Assembly: GCF_009856365.1 (NCBI RefSeq)
Contig: NZ_WMEX01000002.1
Span: 248,001-312,000 of the forward strand
Source of the DNA: Vreelandella halophila
Lineage (GTDB): Bacteria > Pseudomonadota > Gammaproteobacteria > Pseudomonadales > Oleiphilaceae
Direction: 5' to 3'
DNA length: 64,000 bases
Part shown: one piece after another, positions 18,041 to 29,069 of the stretch
How the letters are laid out: each line of letters begins with the position of its first letter
Numbering within the stretch: the first letter of the stretch is position 1
Position numbers and translations under genes: made by a program
Notes under the pieces: generated by a model
The model's database searches: none
Told to the model about the DNA's origin: nothing
What the model saw: the letters and a program-made list of their open reading frames with translations, nothing else

Positions 18041-18077
18041 TGTTGAGCGTGAAACAGAGCCTGGCCAGTCCTGCGGC

Positions 18078-19439
<1,362 letters not shown>

Positions 19440-19516
19440 TTATCGGTGTCGATTCATGGGTCGGCATCAATGGAGTATTCATACCCTTTGAATTGACGCC
19501 TTCCTGGTTTCAAAAT

Positions 19517-19539
19517 AAGATGTACTTAAAATACATTAA
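19517..19539. promoter_or_regulatory. NsrR-like operator upstream of gdhA
   Basis: Compared with the NsrR consensus as I recall it (AAGATGYATTT, one base, AAATRCATCTT), 19 of 23 positions agree: AAGATGTACTT A AAATACATTAA. It is 90 bases upstream of the gdhA ATG and 212 from the divergent SRPBCC gene. AT-rich surroundings fit a promoter. The gene-free stretch 19428-19750 otherwise holds the FNR-type box at 19662. Confidence 0.5.
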
Positions 19540-19661
19540 ACAAAAAGATCTGGCCAGAAACCTTACACGAAACGAGAGATGATAACGATGGTGACCATCG
19601 GGCGCAGACCGGGCGACGCAGCCTGGGACGAAGGCGCTGGAAGCTCAGAGCCTGAATGCGT

Positions 19662-19675
19662 TTGATCGGGATCAA
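19662..19675. promoter_or_regulatory. FNR/DNR-type box upstream of the SRPBCC gene
   Basis: TTGAT-CGGG-ATCAA is a perfect match to the FNR/ANR/DNR consensus TTGAT-N4-ATCAA. It is centred 82 bases before the ATG at 19751, with a CATAGG -10-like element about 40 bases downstream. One of the Crp/Fnr proteins at 29-31 kb could bind it. Confidence 0.65.
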
Positions 19676-19750
19676 CCGCTATTGGGTGGGCTGAGCTTAC
19701 ACTGGCATAGGGTGGTTGGTCAGCAATAGACAGAATAAGGAAGCAGGTTC

Positions 19751-20269
19751 ATGAGTGATTCATCAGCGGTAAACCGTACCGAAAGGGCAGCGTTTGAACA
19801 GCAGACCGATGGCTGGAAGGTCATGCTGGAGAGGGAGCTCGCCACCGTTCCGGCACAGGTATGGACCTGGCTGACGGACCCCGACCATCTCCGGCAGTGG
19901 CTGGCGCCCGGTGAAATGGATCTGAGTCCCGGTGGGCGGGTCCGCATCGAGTTCGAGATGAGTGGTGAGCCCATTGACTCGCATATCATCGAGCTTGAGC
20001 CGGAACGCCACCTCACCTACTCCTGGAGTAACGGTGACGCGCCACGCAGACCCCTGCGCTGGGATCTCGCACCGACCAACAGCGGCACACGGCTCACCCT
20101 TACCATCGGGCTACTGCCCGAAGACCAGATCGCCATCAGCGCGGCAGGCTGGGATGCTCATCTCCAGATGCTGGAAGCGGCCGTGGCCGGTGTCCCCCTC
20201 AGCTTTCCGGTGGCGCGCTTCAAGGAATCCCGGAGTCAGTTTGAAGAGGCACTCAGCGCTTCCCCATAG
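19751..20269 (+). CDS. SRPBCC-domain (AHSA1-like) protein
   Basis: 172 aa. The START-like fold is seen in VMLERELATVPAQVWTWLTDPDHLRQWLAPGEM, then GGRVRIEFEM and LTYSWSNG, and GTRLTLTIGLLPE. These are the strands and the W..W motif of the Aha1/SRPBCC superfamily, which binds hydrophobic ligands or chaperone partners. No specific function can be given. AAGGA precedes the ATG. The promoter region has a perfect FNR-type box, so oxygen- or nitric-oxide-dependent expression is possible. The NfuA/SufT fusion gene follows 144 bases later on the same strand. Confidence 0.8.
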   Translation: MSDSSAVNRTERAAFEQQTDGWKVMLERELATVPAQVWTWLTDPDHLRQWLAPGEMDLSPGGRVRIEFEMSGEPIDSHIIELEPERHLTYSWSNGDAPRRPLRWDLAPTNSGTRLTLTIGLLPEDQIAISAAGWDAHLQMLEAAVAGVPLSFPVARFKESRSQFEEALSASP

Positions 20270-20413
20270 AGATGTTGTCGTTCCATGGTGGCGCGTACCA
20301 TTCTGGTCAGGGGTGGCTACCCTGGTGACATACGAAGCAACAGTGGTAATGGCCACGACTGGACTTCCTGTGCCATTGGGATTCAGGAAATGTAACTCGT
20401 AAGGGGCTCTGGT

Positions 20414-21256
20414 ATGAGCATCGATGCCGAGGTCAGTGACGCAGCGCAGGACTACCTCGCGGATATACTGGCCAAACAGGAAATTCCGGGCATGGCGGCA
20501 CGCCTCTTTGTCCAGAATGGCGGCACGTCGAGAGCAGAGAGCTGTCTGGCCTTCTGTCCGCCTGGCGAGGAGCAGGCGAGTGATGCACGGCTGGATTTCG
20601 GTGAGGTCACGCTCTACGTGGACGCGCCGAGTCTTCCCTATCTCCGTGAAATCCGGCTCGACCTGGAGACGGCAGCGGACGCCCAGACCCTGACCATCAA
20701 AGCGCCGTACGCCAAACAGCCGGCGGCACCGCCCAGGGAACTGGCCCTGCCCATGGCGTGCGTGGCCCGGCGTGTGCCGCATGGCAACGAGGTCACACTG
20801 CCCGAGGGGGCACAGGTCTCGGTTACCCAGGCGCTTGGTGGCAGCGTGACCGTCAACCATGGGGGTAACCTATACCGGCTGTCTCCAGAGGAGGCCGGCA
20901 AGGTGGGCCTGCGCAGTGATGTGGCCATATTTGAACCGCCGGAAGACGGGAAAATCAGTGAGGATCAGTGCTGGCAGGCACTGGAGCAGGTCTATGACCC
21001 CGAGATTCCGGTGAACATCGTCAGTCTCGGGCTTGTCTACGGTCTCAGTGTGAGCGTGGAGCAGCGTTCCGTGTACCTCAGGATGACCCTGACCTCCCCG
21101 GGATGTGGCATGGGCGATGTGATCGCCGGCGATGCCCGCAACCGCTTGAGGGAGGTTCCGTTCGTGGAAAACGCGGAGGTGGACATCGTGTTTGATCCGC
21201 CCTGGACCTACGACATGCTCAGCGAGGAGGCCCGGTTGGAACTGGGGCTTCTATGA
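20414..21256 (+). CDS. NfuA N-terminal domain fused to SufT (iron-sulfur assembly)
   Basis: 280 aa. Residues 1-100 match the degenerate A-type carrier domain at the front of NfuA: SDAAQDYLADILAKQE, ESCLAFCPPGEEQASDARLD, ALPYL-like SLPYLREIRLDLE, LTIKAPYAKQP. From about 112 the protein becomes SufT: VPHGNEVTLPEGAQVSVTQA, LGGSVTVNHGGNLYRL, then the MIP18/DUF59 domain with YDPEIPVNIVSLGLVYGL, the cysteine motif TSPGCGMGDVI and FDPPWTYDMLS. SufT helps mature iron-sulfur proteins; the NfuA N domain docks client proteins. The NfuA C-terminal CxxC scaffold is absent. AAGGGG precedes the ATG. The fusion is unusual to my knowledge. Confidence 0.85.
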   Translation: MSIDAEVSDAAQDYLADILAKQEIPGMAARLFVQNGGTSRAESCLAFCPPGEEQASDARLDFGEVTLYVDAPSLPYLREIRLDLETAADAQTLTIKAPYAKQPAAPPRELALPMACVARRVPHGNEVTLPEGAQVSVTQALGGSVTVNHGGNLYRLSPEEAGKVGLRSDVAIFEPPEDGKISEDQCWQALEQVYDPEIPVNIVSLGLVYGLSVSVEQRSVYLRMTLTSPGCGMGDVIAGDARNRLREVPFVENAEVDIVFDPPWTYDMLSEEARLELGLL

Positions 21257-21413
21257 CCAAGAGTGGAGTGATGGAGACTCTGGGCTGCTTCAGCAAACGC
21301 TCCGGGAATCACTTCGTCTCAGGGCCGCGCCGGGGCACACATGGATGCCGGCCCGGTACTGGCCGTGTTCCGGCGGATCCATGCCGTTGGGCACGGAAAG
21401 ATGCCGGGAAACA

Positions 21414-21426
21414 TGAAAATGGTTCA
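21414..21426. promoter_or_regulatory. MetR-type operator upstream of metE
   Basis: TGAA-AATGG-TTCA matches the MetR palindrome TGAA-N5-TTCA. It lies 86 bases before the metE ATG. MetR with homocysteine is the established activator of metE; no metR gene is in the window. I saw no B12-riboswitch core in the 21257-21511 leader. Confidence 0.6.
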
Positions 21427-21511
21427 TTAATAAGCTAAAAACCATCAATTTTGTTGCTGGTTTTGTGGTGTCACCATGCTTCTGGTTAACAATTGATCGG
21501 AGGAGACGACC

Positions 21512-23791
21512 ATGGTGACCACGCACAATCTCGGATTCCCCCGCATCGGAGCCAAACGTGGACTCAAGTTCGGGCTGGAAGCATTCTGGCGGGGAGAAAT
21601 CACTGAAGCGGAACTGATCCAGCGCAGCCGTGACCTGCGCCGCCAGCACTGGCAGAAGCAGTCCAGCCTTCACCGGGTACCGGTGGGCGATTTCTCCTGG
21701 TACGACCATGTACTGGACACCAGCATCATGCTCGGGCATGTCCCGCCCAGGGTGCGCGATCTCGGCGGCAGTGCCACGGACCAGTATTTCCGCCTGGCCC
21801 GCGGCCGTTCCGCCACCGATGACGATGAGAGCGTGGTGGCAGCCGGGGAGATGACCAAGTGGTTCGACACCAACTACCACTACATTGTTCCGGAGTTCAC
21901 GCGGGAGAGCCGTTTCAGGCCGGATGCCAGTGCTCTGGTGGCGCAGGTTACCGAGGCACGGGAGCAGGGGCACAACCCGAAACCCGTGCTGGTGGGGCTC
22001 GTCACCTATCTGTGGCTTGGCAAGAGCAAGGACGACGGCAGTGAGCGCCTCGAGCATCTGACAGCGCTTGCGGAGGCCTATGCTGGCCTGCTTGAACAGC
22101 TCGCGGATGCCGGCGTCGATTGGGTCCAGATCGACGAACCCATACTGGTCACGGACCTGGCCCCTGAATGGCGAAATGCCCTGGAGACGGCCTATCACCG
22201 GCTGACGGATACCCGGGTCAGCCTGCTTCTGACCACCTATTTCGGCCACCTGGGGGATAATCTGGAACTGGCCTGTCGGCTGCCGGTGGCGGGCCTGCAT
22301 CTGGATGCGGTGCGCGGCGGCGCGGACGTTCAGCGGGCCGTGGAGCAGCTTCCACAGGGGCGGGTGCTGTCACTGGGCGTGGTGGACGGGCGCAACGTCT
22401 GGAAGGCGGACCTGACGGCGTTGATGGACTGGCTCGAGCCCGTGCATGCCGCCCTGGGTGATCGGCTCTGGATTGCGCCCGCCTGCTCCCTCCTGCATGT
22501 GCCCATGGATCTGGACGCGGAACCGGACCTGGATGAGGCTCTGCGCGGCTGGCTGGCCTTCGCCGTGCAGAAGCTGGAAGAGCTCGAAATCCTGGAGAAG
22601 GGCCTCAACAAGGGGCGCAACGCCATCATCGCGGAACTGGCGGCCAACCGTGCCTGTCATGAAAGTCGCAGTCAGTCCCAGCGGGTGCGCAATCCGGCGG
22701 TGCGCGAGGCCGTGGCCGGGCTGAACGAGGCCATGGGGCAGCGCCAGTCCCCCTATGCGCGGCGGATTGAGGCGCAACAGCGCCATCTGGATCTGCCCCG
22801 TTTCCCGACCACCACCATCGGTTCCTTTCCGCAGACTGGGGAAATCCGGCGTACACGTCTGCAGTACCGGCGCGGGGATCTCTCGGAGGCCGCCTACCGG
22901 GAAGCCATGCAGGCCGAGATCCGGGACTGCATCCGTGAGCAGGAGGCGCTGGGCCTGGATGTGCTGGTTCACGGGGAGGCCGAACGCAACGACATGGTGG
23001 AATACTTCGGTGAGCTGATGGACGGCTTCGCCTTCACCCGCCATGGCTGGGTGCAGTCGTTCGGTTCGCGTTGCGTGAAGCCGCCGATCATCTACGGCGA
23101 CGTGGACCGGCCCGACCCCATGACGGTGGACTGGATCCGCTATGCCCAGTCACTGACCGAGCGCCCGGTGAAGGGCATGCTCACCGGGCCGGTAACACTG
23201 CTCAACTGGTCCTTCGTGCGCGATGACCAGCCGGAGCGGGACACCGCCAACCAGCTGGCGCTTGCCGTCAGAAAAGAGGTCCAGGACCTGGAGGCCGCCG
23301 GCATCCGCATCATCCAGATTGACGAGGCGGCGCTGCGCGAGGGCCTGCCGCTGCGGCGTTCGGAGTGGGAGACGTATCTGGAATGGGCCATCAACGCCTT
23401 CCGCATCGCGGCCAATGGCGTCAGTGATGACACCCAGATCCACACGCACATGTGCTATTCCGAGTTCAACGATATCATGACCGCCATCGCCCGCATGGAC
23501 GCGGACGTGATCACCATCGAGACCTCACGTTCGGACATGGAGCTGCTGGAAGCGTTTGAGCACTTCGAGTATCCCAATGGCATCGGGCCGGGCGTCTACG
23601 ACATCCATTCGCCCAACATTCCCACTGAGGCATCCATGGTGGCGCTGCTCCGGAAGGCGGTTGAACGCATTCCGTCGGAGCGTCTCTGGGTGAACCCGGA
23701 CTGCGGGCTCAAGACCCGCAACTGGGACGAAGTGCGGCCCGCGTTGGCGGCCATGGTGGGGGCGGCGCGCGGCCTGCGGCAATCCGGCTAG
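21512..23791 (+). CDS. metE: Cobalamin-independent methionine synthase
   Basis: 759 aa, full length. Transfers a methyl group from 5-methyltetrahydropteroyl-triglutamate to homocysteine in the last step of methionine synthesis. It starts [20 protein letters not shown], as in E. coli MetE. The zinc ligands are visible: His and Cys in [13 protein letters not shown], Glu in [13 protein letters not shown] and Cys in [22 protein letters not shown] opens the catalytic second barrel. A GGAGGAG ribosome site lies just upstream of the ATG. It is convergent with, and overlaps by four bases, the nosL-like gene. Confidence 0.97.
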   Translation: MVTTHNLGFPRIGAKRGLKFGLEAFWRGEITEAELIQRSRDLRRQHWQKQSSLHRVPVGDFSWYDHVLDTSIMLGHVPPRVRDLGGSATDQYFRLARGRSATDDDESVVAAGEMTKWFDTNYHYIVPEFTRESRFRPDASALVAQVTEAREQGHNPKPVLVGLVTYLWLGKSKDDGSERLEHLTALAEAYAGLLEQLADAGVDWVQIDEPILVTDLAPEWRNALETAYHRLTDTRVSLLLTTYFGHLGDNLELACRLPVAGLHLDAVRGGADVQRAVEQLPQGRVLSLGVVDGRNVWKADLTALMDWLEPVHAALGDRLWIAPACSLLHVPMDLDAEPDLDEALRGWLAFAVQKLEELEILEKGLNKGRNAIIAELAANRACHESRSQSQRVRNPAVREAVAGLNEAMGQRQSPYARRIEAQQRHLDLPRFPTTTIGSFPQTGEIRRTRLQYRRGDLSEAAYREAMQAEIRDCIREQEALGLDVLVHGEAERNDMVEYFGELMDGFAFTRHGWVQSFGSRCVKPPIIYGDVDRPDPMTVDWIRYAQSLTERPVKGMLTGPVTLLNWSFVRDDQPERDTANQLALAVRKEVQDLEAAGIRIIQIDEAALREGLPLRRSEWETYLEWAINAFRIAANGVSDDTQIHTHMCYSEFNDIMTAIARMDADVITIETSRSDMELLEAFEHFEYPNGIGPGVYDIHSPNIPTEASMVALLRKAVERIPSERLWVNPDCGLKTRNWDEVRPALAAMVGAARGLRQSG

Positions 23792-24273
23792 TCGCCGGGA
23801 GCAGGCAGGCCCTGGGGGCCGGTAATGCGGCCGCCATGCTTACTGGCGAAGATCTCCGCATCCCCCAGATCCGAGAACCCCGTCGGTGGTGTCTGGCCCT
23901 GCCCATTGTCGCGTTCATGGCCGACCACGAACCAGGCGGTATCCATGGTGACCCAGTCGCCGGTGTCTCTGGGGTCCCAGTCCACATCCGACAGATCCCG
24001 GGTGAAGGTAACGATCTCCCCTTCGTTATCCTCCAGTCCCTTCTGCCATTCCAGCAGGTCCGCTGTGCTGCAGAAGTAGTGCTTCCGGCCACTGTCCGCG
24101 AGGCAGGCCTGGGCCTGGGGGCCGGCGCATTCGGGAATGGGCGTGCCGTTCATGGCGGTTTCTTCCGCGGCACTGGCCTCGGGGCCGCAGCCTTTGGGAA
24201 CCGGAGCCTCGCCGCAGCCGGCGATTGCGGCGCCCAGGATCAGCAGGGCAAGGGGACGGTGGACTCGGTGCAT
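23788..24273 (-). CDS. NosL-like lipoprotein
   Basis: 161 aa. The first 20 residues are a lipoprotein signal ([14 protein letters not shown]) with the lipid-bearing cysteine. The body follows NosL: a Cys/Met-bearing loop ([29 protein letters not shown]), [10 protein letters not shown], then [15 protein letters not shown] and FASKHGGRI. NosL is a periplasmic copper(I) chaperone for nitrous-oxide reductase. Here it directly follows norD by 2 bases, so it is transcribed with the nor genes, and no nosZ is in the window. AGGAG upstream supports the start. It could serve a NosZ encoded elsewhere or another copper enzyme. Confidence 0.78.
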   Translation of the reverse strand: MHRVHRPLALLILGAAIAGCGEAPVPKGCGPEASAAEETAMNGTPIPECAGPQAQACLADSGRKHYFCSTADLLEWQKGLEDNEGEIVTFTRDLSDVDWDPRDTGDWVTMDTAWFVVGHERDNGQGQTPPTGFSDLGDAEIFASKHGGRITGPQGLPAPGD

Positions 24274-24275
24274 GG

Positions 24276-26213
24276 TCAGACTCCTGCGATCTGCTGGTAG
24301 ATGCCGGGCAGCGCCGCGCTCAGCTGTTCCGGGCGCTGCACGATGTGGTAGGCCCCGCGCCCGAAGACCCAGGGAAAGTACTGGCGCGCCTGCTGGTCGA
24401 TGGTGATGCCGAAGGTGCGCACGTCCTGCTGGCGGGCTTCCAGTACCGCCTTGCGGGTGTCCTCCAGCGCGTAGCGTCCTTCGTAGTAGTCCGTGTCATT
24501 GGGCTTGCCGTCCGTGAGCACCAGCAGCAGGCGGTTGCGGTTGCCGCGTTGCGCCAGTTCCTGGCTCACGTGCCGTATGGCAGCGCCCATGCGGGTGTAA
24601 TGGCCGGGTTTGAGGGCCTGGATGCGCCGGCGCACGGTTTCATCCGCGCGTTCGTGGAAGCCCTTGATGGTGTTCACTTCCACATTGTGGCGGCGCCGGG
24701 AGGTGAAGCCATGGATGCTGAAGTCATCGCCGCAGGCGGCCAGGCCGTGGCACAGCACCAGCAGGGCCTCTTTCTCCACATCCAGGACACGGCGGTCCGC
24801 AAGCCAGGATTCGGTGGAAAGCGAGGTGTCCACCAGCAGGGTTACGGCCAGGTCCCGGGTCTGGGTGAGCAGGGCCTGGTGGATGCGTTCCGAGCCGTTG
24901 CCGGTGGCCCGGATGTCGCAGCGGTTGCGGATGAGCGCATCCATGTCGAACTCGTCGCCGTCCGGCTGTTCGCGCAGCCATTGGCGCTGGGGCTGGAGGG
25001 CCTCGAACTGACGCTGGACACGGCGGATGCGCCGGCGTGTGCCTTCATCCGGGGTCCAGTCCTCGCCTTCCAGGGACTGGATGGCCGGATGCACCCGACA
25101 CTGGTCATCCAGGTAGCGTTTTTTGCGATAGTGCCATTCGGGGTAGGTCACAGGTCCGCTGAGCGCGCCGACATCCGGCGCATCCGGGGTCAGGTCCAGC
25201 TCTACCTTCAGGCGCGAGGCGGTCTTCTCCCGGTGCGGGCTCAGGGTGATCTCCTCGATCTGCTCTGCCGCCTTGCGGGCATCCTCCTCATTCTCGTCCT
25301 CTACCGGGCGGTTCACATTGACCATCTCGGTCCAGGACAGCATCTTCTCGAAGATGTTCAGTGCCAGCGGGTCGTCGCGTTCGCTCTGGTCCTGGCGGCG
25401 GCGTATGGCCTGGCGTTTGCCGCCTTCGGCCTCGGGCGTGGCGCCCTGGCGTGGGTCCTCGCCGTCCTCCGGCTCTTTAGGGGTACCCGCGTGGCGCCCC
25501 GGCCGACGCTGACCCCAGAAGGGCACCGGCAACGGTGGCCGGTAGCCCGTTGGGGTGGTTTCCGGCAAAGCGGGTTCGGGTTGGTCAAGGACCCAGGCCA
25601 GGACCTGCTCCCGCTCTGCGGTGACGGGATCCCGCTGCTCGCCCAGGAGCACCCGTATGCCATGATCCACCGCGTCCTCCCAGGCCGGCAGGCGTTGGCA
25701 TGGGCGAACTGATAGCAGGTGCTCGCGGCAGGCCCTGCCGGTGGCCATCAGGCCGGGGAAGTCCCGCTCCAGGACGCCTTCGGCCTGGTGCACCGCCCGC
25801 AGCCAGGCAATGTCCGCCGCCAGCGCCGGCTGATCCGGCGTCGGCTCTGGCAGGAGGGTGAGCAGCGCGGTCAGCCAGTGGTAGGCGCCCCGGTTGAGTT
25901 CACGACTGGGAAAGTAGTCCATGCGTGGCGGCAGAAGCAGCTGGTCGTCGTCCAGGAAGGCCATGTCCAGGCTTTCCTGGTCGAAGCCGAGCTTCTGGCG
26001 GAAGGTCAGGCGGTGGCCGGAGGCACGGGGTTCCACGGCACTGACCGGGATGGCGCCGGGCCCTCCCATGGCCCGGAAGAACACGCCCAGGCTGCCCTCG
26101 AGTTCCGCCAGGGCAACGCCGGCGTCCGGGTAGCGCGGGTAACTGACCGCGCGGGAGGCCCAGCGGTGCCATAGTTGCCCGGCGATTTCCTCAACCTCGA
26201 AAAAGGATGCCAA
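24276..26213 (-). CDS. norD: Nitric-oxide reductase accessory protein NorD
   Basis: 645 aa, start TTG at 26213 with GAGGAG eight bases upstream; no ATG alternative near the N-terminus. The C-terminal 230 residues are a von Willebrand factor A domain: the metal-site motif LLVDTSLSTESW, TRMGAAIRHVSQEL and LLLVLTDGKPNDTDYY. The middle is acidic and poorly ordered. NorD works with the MoxR-type ATPase NorQ to insert or activate the iron of cytochrome-c nitric-oxide reductase. Gene order norC-norB-norQ-norD is the classic one. Confidence 0.93.
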   Translation of the reverse strand: MASFFEVEEIAGQLWHRWASRAVSYPRYPDAGVALAELEGSLGVFFRAMGGPGAIPVSAVEPRASGHRLTFRQKLGFDQESLDMAFLDDDQLLLPPRMDYFPSRELNRGAYHWLTALLTLLPEPTPDQPALAADIAWLRAVHQAEGVLERDFPGLMATGRACREHLLSVRPCQRLPAWEDAVDHGIRVLLGEQRDPVTAEREQVLAWVLDQPEPALPETTPTGYRPPLPVPFWGQRRPGRHAGTPKEPEDGEDPRQGATPEAEGGKRQAIRRRQDQSERDDPLALNIFEKMLSWTEMVNVNRPVEDENEEDARKAAEQIEEITLSPHREKTASRLKVELDLTPDAPDVGALSGPVTYPEWHYRKKRYLDDQCRVHPAIQSLEGEDWTPDEGTRRRIRRVQRQFEALQPQRQWLREQPDGDEFDMDALIRNRCDIRATGNGSERIHQALLTQTRDLAVTLLVDTSLSTESWLADRRVLDVEKEALLVLCHGLAACGDDFSIHGFTSRRRHNVEVNTIKGFHERADETVRRRIQALKPGHYTRMGAAIRHVSQELAQRGNRNRLLLVLTDGKPNDTDYYEGRYALEDTRKAVLEARQQDVRTFGITIDQQARQYFPWVFGRGAYHIVQRPEQLSAALPGIYQQIAGV

Positions 26214-26225
26214 CCTGGCGTCTCC

Positions 26226-27014
26226 TCAGCCCCCGAAAGTGGCCCTTATGGTTTCCATCAGCCCTTCACGCACGTCGGTATCGTCACTCAGTGGCTCCAC
26301 CAGCGTCGCGCGGCAGGCCTGCAGCACCGGCATGCCGGCCTGCATCAGTCGGGCGCAGTAGACCAGCAGGCGGGTGGAGACCGCCTCCTCCAGGTCCTGC
26401 CCTTTGAGCTCCCGCAGGCGCACGGCAAGGTTCACCAGGGCCCTGGCCCGTTCCCGGGCCAGATCGCTCTCGTGCACCACGATGGCCAGCTCCTGCTCCG
26501 GCGGCGGGAAGTCCAGCTCCAGCGCCACGAAGCGCTGGCGGGTGCTGGGCTTGAGCGACTTGAGCACATGCTGGTAGCCGGGGTTGTAGGAGGCGACCAT
26601 CATGAAGTCCTCCGGGGCCTCCAGGGTTTCGCCGGTGCGGTCCAGGGGCAGCACCCGACGGTCGTCGGTCAGCGGGTGCATGACCACCGTCACGTCCTTG
26701 CGGGCCTCCACCACCTCGTCCAGGTAGCACAGGCCGCCGTGGCGAACGGCCCGGGTCAGTGGCCCGTCTGTCCAGACGGTCTCACCGCCCTGCAGCAGGT
26801 AACGACCGGTCAGATCAGAGGCCGTGAGGTCGTCATGGCAGGCGACTGTCTGCAGTGGCAGCCCCAGACGCGCCGCCATGTGGCTGACAAAGCGCGTTTT
26901 GCCGCAGCCGGTCGGGCCCTTGAGCAGGAGCGGGAGCTTACGGTGGAACGCATACTCGAAGAGCTCACGTTCGTGGCCGACCGGTTCGTAGTAGGGCGCT
27001 TCGACGGCGCTCAT
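26226..27014 (-). CDS. norQ: Nitric-oxide reductase activation ATPase NorQ (MoxR family)
   Basis: 262 aa, family length. Walker A is LLKGPTGCGKTRF, Walker B LCYLDEVVEA, and the sensor region VVMHPLTDDRRVLPLDRTGE. PYYEPVGHERELFEYAF at the start is typical of NorQ/NirQ. Its ATG overlaps the norB stop by four bases (ATGA), and GGGAG stands upstream. It remodels the NorBC complex with NorD during maturation. Confidence 0.95.
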   Translation of the reverse strand: MSAVEAPYYEPVGHERELFEYAFHRKLPLLLKGPTGCGKTRFVSHMAARLGLPLQTVACHDDLTASDLTGRYLLQGGETVWTDGPLTRAVRHGGLCYLDEVVEARKDVTVVMHPLTDDRRVLPLDRTGETLEAPEDFMMVASYNPGYQHVLKSLKPSTRQRFVALELDFPPPEQELAIVVHESDLARERARALVNLAVRLRELKGQDLEEAVSTRLLVYCARLMQAGMPVLQACRATLVEPLSDDTDVREGLMETIRATFGG

Positions 27015-28366
27015 TGGCTGCTCCCGTTACCGTTGCCGCCTTTGACATGGGCTGGGAGCTGCTCACGGGCCGGTCCGAAGATGGCGATCAGGAACAGAAC
27101 GACACCCAGCGCCACGGCGGTACCCGAGCCAAGCCGCATGATGAAGAAAATATCCAGCTGGTTCTGAACCGTCATGAAGTCCTCGCCCAGCACCCGCTGC
27201 ATATGGGTCTGGACCACCCCGGCAAAGGTGAGAGTGAAGGTCATGAAGCACATGCCACCGACCATGATCCAGAACGACCACATGTTCATGATCTGGTTGT
27301 AGGGCTGGAGCCGGCGCAGCTGGGGCATGGCATAGCTGATGATGGCCATGTTGAGCATCGCGTAGGCACCGAAGAAGGCCAGGTGCCCGTGCGCCGCCGT
27401 GATCTGGGTGCCATGGGTGTAGTAGTTGACCCAGGACAGGGTATGCATGAAGCCCCAGACCCCGGCCCCGAAGAAGGAAACCACCGCGCAGCCGAGGGTC
27501 CAGAGCATGGCCGCCTTGTTCGGGTGTTCCCGGGAGCCCTTCCAGAACATGTAGAAGGCGAACATCACCATGGCGAAGAACGGAATGACCTCCATGGTGG
27601 AGAAGATGTTGCCGATGGGCTGCCAGTAGCCGGGGGTGCCCAGCCAGTAGTAGTGGTGGCCGGTGCCAAGCAGGCCGGAGAACAGCACCAGGCCCACGAT
27701 CACGTACAGCCACTTTTCGATGATCTCGCGGTCCACGCCGGTCATCTTGATCAGCAGGTAGGCGAGGATGGAGGCCATGATCAGTTCCCAGACGCCCTCG
27801 ACCCAGACGTGCACGATCCACCACCACCAGAGCTTGTCCTGGGCCAGGTTGTCCGGTTCGTAGAAGGCGAACATCCAGAAGATGGCCGCCAGCCACAGCC
27901 CCAGCAGCAGTACAGTGGAGACCGACGTGCGCCGGCCCTTCATGACCGTACGGGTGTTGTTGTACAGGAACATCAGGAACGAGATGGTCAGCAGGATCTT
28001 CACATAGACCGGCTGCTCCAGGTAGTGGCGGCCCCCATGGATCCCGAACTGGTAGCCGATCAGCGCCGCGGCACCGGCACCGGCGAAGATCGCGAGCTGG
28101 ATGTAGGCCATGGTCGGTGAGTGGAGCTCAGTCTCGGCCTCTTCCGGCAGCAGGTAATAGGTGGCGCCGAAAAAGCCGATCAGCAGCCAGACCAGCAGCA
28201 GGTTGGTGTGGCTCATGCGCATGATGTGGAAGGGCATGGCCTCGGAAAGGAATTCGGGCATGACATAGACGGTCGCCGCCATCAGCCCGAAACAGATCTG
28301 CAGCGCGAACAGCGCCATGGCCACCGCGAAGAACGGCAGGGCCACTTTCTGGGTTTCATACTTCAT
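27011..28366 (-). CDS. norB: Nitric-oxide reductase large subunit NorB
   Basis: 451 aa with twelve membrane helices. It starts MKYETQKVALPFFAVAMALF, as cytochrome-c-type NorB, and lacks the extra N-terminal extension of quinol-type NorZ. Haem and iron ligands can be placed in MRMSHTNLLLVWLLIGF, HVWVEGVWELI (with the conserved Glu of the FeB site), GTGHHYYWLGTPGYW and AHGHLAFFGAY. It reduces NO to nitrous oxide in the inner membrane with NorC. 45 bases separate it from norC. Confidence 0.97.
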   Translation of the reverse strand: MKYETQKVALPFFAVAMALFALQICFGLMAATVYVMPEFLSEAMPFHIMRMSHTNLLLVWLLIGFFGATYYLLPEEAETELHSPTMAYIQLAIFAGAGAAALIGYQFGIHGGRHYLEQPVYVKILLTISFLMFLYNNTRTVMKGRRTSVSTVLLLGLWLAAIFWMFAFYEPDNLAQDKLWWWWIVHVWVEGVWELIMASILAYLLIKMTGVDREIIEKWLYVIVGLVLFSGLLGTGHHYYWLGTPGYWQPIGNIFSTMEVIPFFAMVMFAFYMFWKGSREHPNKAAMLWTLGCAVVSFFGAGVWGFMHTLSWVNYYTHGTQITAAHGHLAFFGAYAMLNMAIISYAMPQLRRLQPYNQIMNMWSFWIMVGGMCFMTFTLTFAGVVQTHMQRVLGEDFMTVQNQLDIFFIMRLGSGTAVALGVVLFLIAIFGPAREQLPAHVKGGNGNGSSQ

Positions 28367-28411
28367 CGGTTCTCTCCCTGGATGAACGGACGGAGTGGAT
28401 TGCGGGCATGG

Positions 28412-28864
28412 TCAGCCGGACTTGTGCGGTGGCCAGTCGTGGGTGTCGATACCGTCCACCCACTTGAAGAAATCCACCAGGTGGTCCAGCTCCTGTTCGT
28501 TGAGGTTGAACTGCGGCATCTGTCGGCGCCCCGGCGCCTCGATGGGCTGGGCTTTCATCCACCCCTTGATGCCCGCCCTGGCGGCTTTCGGATTCTCGCG
28601 CCCGCCGTAGCGGTGCCAGACGTTGGACAGTTCGGGCCCGAAGTAGGCCCCTTCGCCCATGATGGTGTGGCAGTTGATGCAGGAGTGCTCCTCCCAGACC
28701 TCCTTGCCGGCGATGACGTCCTCATCCAGCTTGTCGCTGTTGGTCGAGGTGGTACTCATGTAGATATGGGTATGGATGGTCAGGCCGGCGAAGATCAGGA
28801 AGAAGATCGTCGAGCCTCCATAGAAGATGTTGCGCGCGGCGTTTCGGGTCAGTCCCTCGGACAT
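28412..28864 (-). CDS. norC: Nitric-oxide reductase cytochrome c subunit NorC
   Basis: 150 aa. One N-terminal membrane anchor (FYGGSTIFFLIFAGLTIH) precedes a periplasmic monohaem domain with the CINCH haem site and the axial methionine in RRQMPQFNLNEQE. It brings electrons to NorB. First gene of norCBQD-nosL. Upstream are two NsrR-like repeats, at 28942-28964 and 29070-29092. Confidence 0.96.
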   Translation of the reverse strand: MSEGLTRNAARNIFYGGSTIFFLIFAGLTIHTHIYMSTTSTNSDKLDEDVIAGKEVWEEHSCINCHTIMGEGAYFGPELSNVWHRYGGRENPKAARAGIKGWMKAQPIEAPGRRQMPQFNLNEQELDHLVDFFKWVDGIDTHDWPPHKSG

Positions 28865-28941
28865 GGGCGTGTCCTCCCGGTCATGGCTTTGGGGTCTGCA
28901 CGGCGGTTCCGTGACTGGTGTGATTATCCGGGCTGACTTTA

Positions 28942-28964
28942 AAGATGTAAAACATATAAATCAA
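28942..28964. promoter_or_regulatory. NsrR-like operator upstream of norC
   Basis: One perfect half site AAGATGTA and a degenerate second half; 16 of 23 positions agree with the recalled NsrR consensus. Located 78 bases before the norC ATG, where a repressor would block transcription. Weaker than the neighbouring site at 29070. Confidence 0.45.
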
Positions 28965-29069
28965 TAATGGGATTCTGGTGTCTGCTCATGGCGAGCCCGC
29001 CGTAGACCATTCGCATGATCCAGCTGTGAATGGAAAATCCGAGGATTGCGGCCAGCCTCTCTCTGATTT

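Noticed and set aside
21253-21438. Small frame (61 codons) and possible B12 riboswitch before metE
   Set aside because: No ribosome site or family match for the frame, and no B12-box core; the MetR site explains regulation better.
24225-25712. Plus-strand frame (495 codons) opposite norD
   Set aside because: Shadow; low-complexity composition, and norD on the other strand has a clear VWA domain.
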